From Fictibacillus phosphorivorans (GTDB lineage Bacteria > Bacillota > Bacilli > Bacillales > Fictibacillaceae), in contig NZ_VDZU01000001.1 of NCBI RefSeq assembly GCF_007673525.1, positions 682,001-746,000 on the forward strand: a stretch of 64,000 bases of DNA, given 5' to 3'. The position numbers and the translations under genes are program-made. Below, piece by piece: positions 8,818-16,186 of this stretch. Numbering within the stretch: the stretch's first letter is position 1; every line of letters begins with the position of its first letter. Under the pieces are notes generated by a model. It was not told where the DNA came from. It did no database searches and was given only the letters and a program-made list of their open reading frames with translations.

Positions 8818-10044
8818 ATGTTTTTTTATAGCTTTGCCCCGTGGGTGTTGTTTTTAATATTTGTTTATATTGCATATAAAAAAGACCTGCTTAAAAGTTT
8901 CTCAGGTGCCTTTTATGTTACGGTAACCTTCATGATTCTTCCAGCAGGGCTTTTCTATGCTTTTGGTGGTGAGCGATATTATGTCCCGAATGAGGACAGT
9001 ATAAAATGGTTCAGCATCTATATGAGTATTTTATACGTAGCGATGATCGCAGGTCTATTTGTTCAGTACAAAGTGAAACAAATATTTCTAGAACGAGATT
9101 TCAAGCTTTCAGAAGGATTTCAAAATTACACCTACATCAAATGGATCAGTGTGATCGTATTCTCAGTTTGTTTTATCTATGTGATCACCTTTGCAGAAAA
9201 GATTCCACTTATACAGCTCGTATTAGGGAAGACGCTGCAAACTTCGTTTAGCCGTCCTGATGTTGCTGGTGGCATTCCTTTCTTTTATACGTTTACGATT
9301 GTAGCAAATACAGTTATTCCGTTTTTCTTAATATTGATGCTAAGTAAGAAGAATTTCTTTAAAGTAAACAATCGCACATTGCTGATCGTATTTACACTTA
9401 TGGCTGTTATCTTTACTTCCGTAGCCCTTAATAAGAATACTTTGTTCCTTATTATTATCTTTTTCATTCTGTATGTCATCAAAAGCCGTAAGCGTTTTGT
9501 GTATCTTTTTTCAGCAGGCTTTGTATTCGTCGTCTACTATTTTGCTACTAAGGTATTTTTTAACGCAGGCGAGAACCCTTATAGTGCTTTTACGTTCGTC
9601 GAAAGTATCTTAAAACGAATCTTTGTTACACAAGGTGCCGGTCTCACGACTCGAATTGAGTTTGAAGACAGACCATTACCTGACGATACTTCTATTAAAC
9701 GATATATATTTGAACGTATGTATGGAAAAGAAGGCGGAAGTGCTCCAACCATTTTCTTTGGAGATAACATCATGACCGAATCTCTTCTTGTAACAGCCGT
9801 ACTCATCATAGTTGTTACATTATTCTTCTTTGCACTAGCTGGAATGACAGATGGATTGTATCAAAAATCAAGAAAAGTTGAGTTTTTAGCATTTGGCTAT
9901 GTTGTTTTTTATGGAGGACATTTATTAGGAATTTCAGAAGTTCAAAGTTTTGGTCTTCGAACGTTACTTCCTATTGCATTGATAGCTGCTTTATATTTGA
10001 CAGATAAGCTAGTGGACAAGACACAGCTCTTTAACAAAAATTAA
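8818..10044 (+). CDS. oligosaccharide repeat-unit polymerase (Wzy-like)
   Basis: 408 residues with about 10 to 12 membrane segments and one large soluble loop around residues 265-325, rich in charged residues, as in Wzy-type polymerases. There is a strong GGAGGAAATGA ribosome site. It lies between a glycosyltransferase and sugar-synthesis genes, which supports a polymerase role. Sequence motifs in this family are weak, so the call depends mainly on topology and context. Confidence 0.7.
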   Translation: MFFYSFAPWVLFLIFVYIAYKKDLLKSFSGAFYVTVTFMILPAGLFYAFGGERYYVPNEDSIKWFSIYMSILYVAMIAGLFVQYKVKQIFLERDFKLSEGFQNYTYIKWISVIVFSVCFIYVITFAEKIPLIQLVLGKTLQTSFSRPDVAGGIPFFYTFTIVANTVIPFFLILMLSKKNFFKVNNRTLLIVFTLMAVIFTSVALNKNTLFLIIIFFILYVIKSRKRFVYLFSAGFVFVVYYFATKVFFNAGENPYSAFTFVESILKRIFVTQGAGLTTRIEFEDRPLPDDTSIKRYIFERMYGKEGGSAPTIFFGDNIMTESLLVTAVLIIVVTLFFFALAGMTDGLYQKSRKVEFLAFGYVVFYGGHLLGISEVQSFGLRTLLPIALIAALYLTDKLVDKTQLFNKN

Positions 10045-10069
10045 GTAAAACATGAGGATTGGTGATTGT

Positions 10070-11074
10070 ATGTTAGAAGGAAAGAAAGTTCTGATTACAG
10101 GTGGGACAGGTTCAATAGGAAGCGAGATCGTTCGACAAGTTCTTGCCCAAAATCCTGCCGTTGTTCGTATTTTTAGCAGAGATGAATCTAAGCAGTTTGC
10201 ACTTCAGCATGAGCTCTCAGATTTCACAAACGTACGTTACCTCGTTGGTGATATCAGAGACAAGAATCGTTTAAATTATGCAACAAAAGATATTGATGTC
10301 ATCTTTCATGCTGCTGCTCTTAAGCATGTTCCTTCTTGTGAATACAATCCTTTTGAGGCAGTAAAAACAAATGTGATCGGCGTACAAAATATCATTGAAG
10401 CGGCGATTGAGAATAACGTAGAACGCGTTGTTTCTATAAGTACAGATAAAGTGGTAAATCCTATGAATACGATGGGTGCTACTAAACTTCTTTCAGAGCG
10501 TCTGATCTTAGCAGCTGAATACTATAAAGGTTCAGCAAGAACGATTTTCTCATGTGTTCGATTCGGAAATGTTATGGGCTCAAGAGGCTCGGTTATTCCA
10601 TTGTTTAAGATGCAGATTGAAGAGGGTAAACCTGTCACGCTAACAGATCGAGAAATGACACGATTCATGATGTCTATCCCACAAGCAGCAAGACTTGTAT
10701 TACGAGCGGCTGAACTCGCAAAGGGTGGGGAAGTATTCGTGTTGAAAATGCCTGTTCTAAAGATTGAAGATCTAGCTCAAACACTAATCGATGACTTTAA
10801 AGAGAAACGCAAGGTTACTGACGTTTCTGACATTGTAGAAGTTGGTGTTCGTCCGGGTGAAAAAGTGTACGAAGAATTGATGACGCTAGAAGAATCTGAA
10901 AGAGCCTATGAGAATGAGATCATGTATGCGATCTATTCACATTTAGATGCTGATTGGCAAGCACCTGCAGGTTTCAAAAAGGCAGATCGAAAAGCATATT
11001 CTTCACATAACAGTCCATTGATCACAAAGCAAGAAATCTTTGAACTTATTGATGAGCAAGGACTTACCTTTTAG
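10070..11074 (+). CDS. UDP-GlcNAc 4,6-dehydratase (LegB/PseB/CapE-type SDR)
   Basis: 334 residues, an extended short-chain dehydrogenase. The NAD(P)-binding motif GGTGSIG is at residues ~10-16, HAAALKHVP is near residue 83, and the catalytic segment STDKVVNPMNTMGATK has the Lys in MGATK. It makes the 4-keto-6-deoxy-HexNAc intermediate for diamino-trideoxy sugars. The soluble short form is like LegB/PseB, not the membrane-anchored EpsC/PglF. The sequence does not tell whether C5 is retained or inverted; the EpsN/EpsM-type partners argue for the retaining product. ATG 10070 is preferred to 10052 because of the GGTGAT site upstream. Confidence 0.85.
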   Translation: MLEGKKVLITGGTGSIGSEIVRQVLAQNPAVVRIFSRDESKQFALQHELSDFTNVRYLVGDIRDKNRLNYATKDIDVIFHAAALKHVPSCEYNPFEAVKTNVIGVQNIIEAAIENNVERVVSISTDKVVNPMNTMGATKLLSERLILAAEYYKGSARTIFSCVRFGNVMGSRGSVIPLFKMQIEEGKPVTLTDREMTRFMMSIPQAARLVLRAAELAKGGEVFVLKMPVLKIEDLAQTLIDDFKEKRKVTDVSDIVEVGVRPGEKVYEELMTLEESERAYENEIMYAIYSHLDADWQAPAGFKKADRKAYSSHNSPLITKQEIFELIDEQGLTF

Positions 11075-11083
11075 GAGGATCTT

Positions 11084-11776
11084 ATGAATATTGTCGCTAT
11101 CATCCCTGCTAGAGGTGGATCTAAGGGCCTTAAAAGAAAAAATGTTCTGCCCTTGAATGGAAAGCCGCTGATCGCGTATTCCATCGAAGCTGCATTGAAG
11201 CTTGATAATGTATCAAGAGTGATTGTCTCTACGGATGATGAGGAAATCGCAGAAATTGCAAAGCAGTGGGGTGCAGAAGTTCCTTTTATTCGACCAGAAT
11301 ATTTGGCATCTGATACTGCAACAACAATAGATGTATTAAAGCATACGATTGAGTTCTTAAAAGAAAATGAAGGCTTTGAGACAGACCATGTCCTTCTTTT
11401 ACAACCCACCTCTCCGCTCAGATCAGAGCAGCATGCGAGAGAGGCACTCGATCTTTATTTACAATCTGATTGTCCTGTTGTCAGTGTCTCATTAGCAGAC
11501 ACACATCCATTTCTAATGAGGGTCAAAAAGGAGAATTACTTGATTCCTTTTATGGAACTTCCTGATCAAAAGGCTACTCGTAGACAGGACCTTCCTGAAG
11601 TGTATGAGCTGAATGGGGCGATCTATCTAACAGATCATCATCACCTCATGATCGAGAATGCGATTTATACAGATAAGGTTATTCCATATGTGATGGACAA
11701 AAGGTCATCCGTTGATATAGATGACGAAATAGATTTTAAGTTAGCAGAAGTACTCTTAATAGATGGAGCTGTTTAA
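11084..11776 (+). CDS. CMP-nonulosonic acid synthetase (NeuA/LegF-type cytidylyltransferase)
   Basis: 230 residues. The N-terminal nucleotide-binding signature IIPARGGSKGLKRKNV and the motif LLQPTSPLR near residue 105 are diagnostic of acylneuraminate cytidylyltransferases, which activate the nonulosonic acid with CTP. The end VDIDDEIDFKLAE has the metal-binding D..DD pattern of the family. GGAGG precedes ATG 11084. It lies directly before the synthase gene, with one base between its stop codon and the next ATG. Confidence 0.9.
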   Translation: MNIVAIIPARGGSKGLKRKNVLPLNGKPLIAYSIEAALKLDNVSRVIVSTDDEEIAEIAKQWGAEVPFIRPEYLASDTATTIDVLKHTIEFLKENEGFETDHVLLLQPTSPLRSEQHAREALDLYLQSDCPVVSVSLADTHPFLMRVKKENYLIPFMELPDQKATRRQDLPEVYELNGAIYLTDHHHLMIENAIYTDKVIPYVMDKRSSVDIDDEIDFKLAEVLLIDGAV

Positions 11777-11777
11777 T

Positions 11778-12812
11778 ATGTTTCAAATTGGTGATAAAAA
11801 AATTGGTCACGGTGAACCTGCTTATATCATTGCTGAGATTGGTGTAAACCATAACGGCGATATGCAGCTCGCTAAACGATCGATTAAAAAAGCGGCAGAA
11901 ATTGGTGCAGATGCAGTTAAGTTTCAAACGTTCAACAGCAAGAAGCTCGTATCAAAGTATGCGGTGAAAGCAAAGTATCAAACACAGAATACAAGTTCTG
12001 AGGAATCTCAGTTAGATATGCTAAAAAAACTCGAACTATCGTATGAAGATTATATTGAGTTAAAGGACTATTGCGAACAGCTAGGAATTGAGTTTCTTTC
12101 AACTCCGTTCGATCCGGATAGCGCAAAATTTCTTAACGAGATCGGTGTGCATGCTTTTAAAATCGGTTCAGGAGATCTTACAAACCTGCCACTTTTACAA
12201 GAAATCAGCACATACAATCGACCTGTGCTCTTATCTACAGGGATGGGTAACCTTACAGAAGTAGAGGAAGCAATTGATGCTTTAAAAGGAACTGAGACTG
12301 CGATCCTGCACTGTACGTCTAACTATCCGACACCTTGCGAAGATGTTAACCTTCGCGTGATGAATACGATGGAACAAGCTTTCGGAAAAATAGTAGGCTA
12401 TTCTGATCATACACTAGGCTATGAAGTTACCGTAGCAGCCGTAACATTGGGTGCAAAAGTGATTGAGAAGCACTTTACTTTAGATCGTGACCTGCCAGGA
12501 CCTGATCATAAAGCATCGATGAATCCTGAAGAGTTTGCTGAGCTTGTGCAAGCTATTCGTAATGTCGAGAAGAGCTTAGGTGATGGAATCAAGCGGTGCA
12601 TGCCTTCGGAAGAAGATACTAAATCAGTAGCACGAAAAAGCCTTGTTGTGCAGGAAGATTTAAAGCCAGGGGACGTTCTAACTGAAGAGAACTTAACTGT
12701 AAAACGACCAGGAACAGGGATTCCGCCTAAATACTTTTCACTATTGATCGGTAAAACAGTGAAAACAGAAATCAAAGAAGATAATGTTCTAACGTGGAAT
12801 GATGTTCTATGA
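11778..12812 (+). CDS. nonulosonic acid synthase (NeuB/LegI/SpsE-type)
   Basis: 344 residues. It has an N-terminal TIM-barrel NeuB domain (AEIGVNHNGD near residue 20; KFQTFNS near residue 51; GYSDHT near residue 213; EKHFT near residue 236) and a C-terminal SAF/antifreeze-like domain (residues ~285-344, ARKSLVV...GDVLTEENLTVKRPG). It condenses phosphoenolpyruvate with a ManNAc-type sugar. Given the neighbours, 2,4-diacetamido-2,4,6-trideoxymannose is the likely substrate, giving legionaminic acid. ATG 11778 is chosen (TGGAG 10 bases upstream). Confidence 0.9.
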   Translation: MFQIGDKKIGHGEPAYIIAEIGVNHNGDMQLAKRSIKKAAEIGADAVKFQTFNSKKLVSKYAVKAKYQTQNTSSEESQLDMLKKLELSYEDYIELKDYCEQLGIEFLSTPFDPDSAKFLNEIGVHAFKIGSGDLTNLPLLQEISTYNRPVLLSTGMGNLTEVEEAIDALKGTETAILHCTSNYPTPCEDVNLRVMNTMEQAFGKIVGYSDHTLGYEVTVAAVTLGAKVIEKHFTLDRDLPGPDHKASMNPEEFAELVQAIRNVEKSLGDGIKRCMPSEEDTKSVARKSLVVQEDLKPGDVLTEENLTVKRPGTGIPPKYFSLLIGKTVKTEIKEDNVLTWNDVL

Positions 12813-13957
12813 GTATTGAAAAAATCACAATCGTAACAGGCACTCGTGCAGATTATGGCATCTATCACCCAGTACTTCAGCGGTTGCAGCAAGATCCTAA
12901 CTTTCAAGTGAACTTACTTGTTACAGGTATGCATCTGTCTCCTCAATACGGTATGACAGTAAACGAGATCGAAAAAGACGGTTTTGCTATTTTAGGAAAA
13001 GTAGATATGCTTCTTCAAGGTGACTCGGATGCTAACATGTCTAAAGGAATAGGCATTGGGATTCTCGGAATGACGCAGTTACTTGAGCAATCAAGACCAG
13101 ACCTTATGATTGTTTTGGGGGACAGAGGAGAGATGCTAGCAGCGAGCATTGCTGCAGCACACCTTAACATACCGATCGCTCATTTTCATGGTGGAGAAGT
13201 ATCCGGTTCAATTGATGAGTCAGTGCGCCATTCTATCTCAAAGTTTTCACACATTCACTTTCCTGCTACAGAAAAAAGTGCGGAAAGACTTCGTAAAATG
13301 GGTGAGGATGTGTGGAGGGTGTATCCAGTAGGAGCACCTCGTATTGAAACGATACAAAATGCCGAGCTCAAGAGCTGGAATGAAGTGAAAGCAGAGTATA
13401 CTCTTAAAGCAGAAGAAGACTTTATTCTTTTAGTCTTTCATCCCGTAACGACAGAGATTCAGGGAATAGAAGAACAAGTGAGAGCTGTATTAGATGCTGT
13501 TGAGAAAACGGAAAGATCTGTCGTTTGCATCATGCCTAATTCAGATGCGGGAACTGAACATATTTTACGTATCTATAAGGAGTATCAAAATCACCCGCGT
13601 TTTGATTTTGTCACAAACTTTCAGCATCTCGACTACTTGACTGTTTTAAAGCAATGTTTGGCTCTAGTCGGGAACTCATCATCTGGAATTATAGAAGCTG
13701 CTTCTTTTTCAAAACCTGTTTTGAATATTGGCTCAAGACAAAATGGCCGTGAAAGAAGTGGAAATGTGATTGATGTTCAGCCGAATGATGAGAAGATCAT
13801 TCAAGGCTTGGAGAAGGTTCTTTCTCATGACTTTGTTGAAGAAGTGAGATCCATGCATAATGTTTACGGAGATGGAACGACAAGCTCGAAGGTAGCAGAG
13901 ATTATAAAGAATGTAGAAGTTAACGAACAACTTCTTCAAAAGAAAATCTCTTATTAG
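12809..13957 (+). CDS. hydrolysing UDP-sugar 2-epimerase (NeuC/LegG-type)
   Basis: 382 residues with the NeuC hallmarks TGTRADYGIY near residue 10, LGDRGE near residue 103 and HFHGGEVSGSIDESVRHSI near residue 130. The C-terminal half has GNSSSGIIEA and NIGSRQNGR. It releases UDP and inverts C2 to give a ManNAc-type sugar for the synthase. The start overlaps the synthase stop (ATGA), indicating coupling. By context its substrate is more likely UDP-N,N'-diacetylbacillosamine than UDP-GlcNAc; sequence alone cannot decide. Confidence 0.88.
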   Translation: MSIEKITIVTGTRADYGIYHPVLQRLQQDPNFQVNLLVTGMHLSPQYGMTVNEIEKDGFAILGKVDMLLQGDSDANMSKGIGIGILGMTQLLEQSRPDLMIVLGDRGEMLAASIAAAHLNIPIAHFHGGEVSGSIDESVRHSISKFSHIHFPATEKSAERLRKMGEDVWRVYPVGAPRIETIQNAELKSWNEVKAEYTLKAEEDFILLVFHPVTTEIQGIEEQVRAVLDAVEKTERSVVCIMPNSDAGTEHILRIYKEYQNHPRFDFVTNFQHLDYLTVLKQCLALVGNSSSGIIEAASFSKPVLNIGSRQNGRERSGNVIDVQPNDEKIIQGLEKVLSHDFVEEVRSMHNVYGDGTTSSKVAEIIKNVEVNEQLLQKKISY

Positions 13958-13966
13958 GAGGTCCAC

Positions 13967-14572
13967 ATGTTTGTAATCATTGGTGCTGGTGGACATGCAA
14001 AAGTCGTTCTCGATATCCTTAGGGCAAGCGGTCAAGAGATTGCAGGATTTTATGATGATCATCCAGAAGCAAAGTTAGAGGATCTTCCTCTTTTAGGAAA
14101 GATTAACGAAATCTCAAATTCTGAACATCAACATATTATTGCGATTGGTAACAATAACGTTAGAGAGACGATTGCATCGCAGCTAAGTCAATTAAGCTGT
14201 AGAATCGGTTCTGCGATACATCCATCTGCTATAATCGGTAGTCATGTAACGATCGGTGATGGAACAGTGGTGATGGCGAACTGTGTTATCAATCACTCGG
14301 CTGAAATCGGAGACCATTGCATCATAAATACCGCTGCAACGGTAGATCATGACTGCAAGATTAGCGATTTTGTTCATCTTTCTCCTGGCGTCCATCTTGC
14401 TGGTAATGTTTCTGTTAGATCGAATGCCCACATTGGTATTGGTTCTTCGGTCATTCAATCGGTTAAGGTGGGAGTGGGAGCTGTGATTGGTGCAGGGGCA
14501 GCAGTCATTCATGATATTCCTGATCATACCGTGGCGGTAGGTTGTCCAGCGAAGGTCATTAAATCAAAATAA
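13967..14572 (+). CDS. sugar N/O-acetyltransferase, PglD/EpsM/NeuD family
   Basis: 201 residues. An N-terminal Rossmann-like region (IIGAGGHAKVVLDILR) is followed by a left-handed beta-helix of hexapeptide repeats (about residues 85-190). The catalytic-type His is in INHSAEIGDHC and DHDCKI, and the protein ends VGCPAKVIKSK. This family N-acetylates UDP-4-amino-4,6-dideoxy-GlcNAc (PglD, EpsM) or O-acetylates sialic acid (NeuD). The next gene is an EpsN-like aminotransferase, so the C4 N-acetyltransferase role is favoured. AGGAGG precedes the ATG. Confidence 0.88.
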   Translation: MFVIIGAGGHAKVVLDILRASGQEIAGFYDDHPEAKLEDLPLLGKINEISNSEHQHIIAIGNNNVRETIASQLSQLSCRIGSAIHPSAIIGSHVTIGDGTVVMANCVINHSAEIGDHCIINTAATVDHDCKISDFVHLSPGVHLAGNVSVRSNAHIGIGSSVIQSVKVGVGAVIGAGAAVIHDIPDHTVAVGCPAKVIKSK

Positions 14573-14602
14573 GTAAATCTTATGAGAAAGCAGGTTGGCA
14601 AA

Positions 14603-15763
14603 ATGTCTGCAAACGATAGAATCTTATTATCTACTCCCCATATGAGCGGGAATGAACAAAAATATATTAACGAAGCATTTGAAACGAACTGGATTGCTCC
14701 ACTTGGACCAAACGTTGATTTATTTGAAAAAGAAATCTCTGAATATGTGGGATCAAAAGGTGCTGCCGCAATCAGTTCAGGTACAGCAGGTATCCATCTT
14801 GCACTAGATCTGCTAGGCGTAAAAAGTGGTGACACTGTATTCTGTTCTTCTTTAACGTTTATCGCAAGTGCGAATCCCATTCTTTATTGTGGAGCGATTC
14901 CAGTATTTATCGACTCAGAACGTGAGAGCTGGAACATGTCACCGATCGCTCTTGAAAAAGCGTTTAAAGAAGCAGAGAAAACGAACACCCTTCCAAAAGC
15001 AGTAATCGTTGTTAACTTATACGGACAGAGTGCTGATATGGACCCGATCCAAGAAATCTGTAATCGCTATAACGTACCTATTGTGGAAGACGCTGCTGAA
15101 TCACTTGGGGCAACGTACAAAGATAAAGCAAGTGGTACGATAGGAAAGTATGGTATCTTTTCTTTTAACGGAAATAAGATCATTACAACATCTGGCGGTG
15201 GGATGCTTGTATCAGATGATACAGAAGCATTAAGCAGAGCTCGTTTCCTTGCGACACAAGCAAGAGATCAAGCACCGCACTATCAACACAGCAAAATGGG
15301 CTATAACTATCGTATGAGTAATATTCTTGCGGGTGTAGGAAGAGCTCAATTAGAGGTATTAGATGAAAGAGTGAACGCGAGAAGAGAAGTCTTTGATCGT
15401 TATAAAATTGCTTTTTCTGAAATCGAAGCGATTGAAATGATGCCAGAAGCTGAGTTTGGCCGATCTACAAGATGGCTGACAGCTCTGACAATCAATCCTG
15501 AGAAAACCTCGCTTAAGCCGATGGACCTTATAAACTATTTAAATGAACATAATATTGAGGCACGTCCAGTATGGAAACCGTTGCATCTTCAACCTTTATT
15601 TGATGGAATAAAGTATTTTACACACGGTGAAGAAAGTATTTCTGATTATCTATTCTATAATGGTGTGTGCTTGCCTTCTGGATCGAATATGACAGTAGAG
15701 CAACAACAGCGAGTGATTGAACAAGTGAAGAAGTGCTTCGTAACAGAGAGCGCTAAAATATAA
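14603..15763 (+). CDS. PLP aminotransferase, EpsN/PglE/LegC-type
   Basis: 386 residues of the DegT/DnrJ/EryC1 sugar aminotransferase family. It begins LLSTPHMSGNEQKYINEAF, close to B. subtilis EpsN, and contains SSGTAGIHLAL, EDAAESLGA and FSFNGNKIITTSGGG with the PLP-binding Lys in GNKI. It converts the 4-keto-6-deoxy-HexNAc nucleotide to the 4-amino sugar. An ATG at 14582 has no ribosome site; 14603 with AGGTTGG upstream matches the EpsN start. It is the last gene of the operon and is followed by a terminator. Confidence 0.9.
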   Translation: MSANDRILLSTPHMSGNEQKYINEAFETNWIAPLGPNVDLFEKEISEYVGSKGAAAISSGTAGIHLALDLLGVKSGDTVFCSSLTFIASANPILYCGAIPVFIDSERESWNMSPIALEKAFKEAEKTNTLPKAVIVVNLYGQSADMDPIQEICNRYNVPIVEDAAESLGATYKDKASGTIGKYGIFSFNGNKIITTSGGGMLVSDDTEALSRARFLATQARDQAPHYQHSKMGYNYRMSNILAGVGRAQLEVLDERVNARREVFDRYKIAFSEIEAIEMMPEAEFGRSTRWLTALTINPEKTSLKPMDLINYLNEHNIEARPVWKPLHLQPLFDGIKYFTHGEESISDYLFYNGVCLPSGSNMTVEQQQRVIEQVKKCFVTESAKI

Positions 15764-15779
15764 TTTTATTAATATTAAA

Positions 15780-15818
15780 AGCAGATTCCAAAGTATCTTT
15801 GGGGTCTGTTTTTTTTTT
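15780..15818 (+). terminator. Terminator of the nonulosonic acid operon
   Basis: A 13-14 bp stem (GCAGATTCCAAAG paired with CTTTGGGGTCTGT), a TAT loop and a run of nine or more T, 17 bases after the aminotransferase stop. Confidence 0.9.
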
Positions 15819-16186
15819 GTCTTTCTCTCTATGTTTATCTTTATGTAAAAGCTATTTTATCTCGATCGATTAACCTTGTAGCATTAACATTTTATGCTAC
15901 TGTTTATGCTTGGAATTACAAATAGAATGGATAATCCAATAACCTATTGACTACTAAATTCCTATAAAATTAGGAAATTTTAGAATTTTTTATCCTGATT
16001 CTCTTCCATTAAATTGGAAAACATTATAAAATTATAGAAGATTTTGTAGGAAAATGTCTAAATAACAAAATCTATCTGACGATAATATTGTTGGAATAGA
16101 AATTTCCAAAAAAGGGGGAGAGAGGGATTTACTTCGACCAAGTTTGATCATGGTAAAGGAAAATCATAAAGGGTAAGGGGAACGTA
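15819..16186 (+). other. Intergenic region upstream of the amidase gene
   Basis: There is no coding frame of note. It contains a 7-bp inverted repeat GTAGCAT...ATGCTAC (15878-15900), several AT-rich imperfect palindromes around 15960-16050 and the possible SigD promoter listed separately. A purine-rich AAAAAAGGGGGAGAGAGGG tract lies at about 16108-16127. Confidence 0.5.
16059..16085 (+). promoter_or_regulatory. candidate SigD promoter of the amidase gene
   Basis: TAAA at 16059-16062, 15 bases, then GACGATAA at 16078-16085; this matches 6 of 8 positions of the SigD -10 consensus GCCGATAT with exact spacing. B. subtilis lytABC, which encodes the equivalent amidase, is SigD-dependent, which supports the call. 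Confidence 0.45.

Noticed and set aside
12506-12907. Minus-strand frame spanning the synthase/epimerase junction
   Set aside because: Both plus-strand genes are well supported here; the reverse frame has no ribosome site or domain.
10070-15763. Neu5Ac (true sialic acid) pathway
   Set aside because: NeuA, NeuB, NeuC and NeuD homologues would suffice, but the dehydratase and EpsN-type aminotransferase in the same operon point to a diamino-trideoxy nonulosonic acid; kept only as an alternative.
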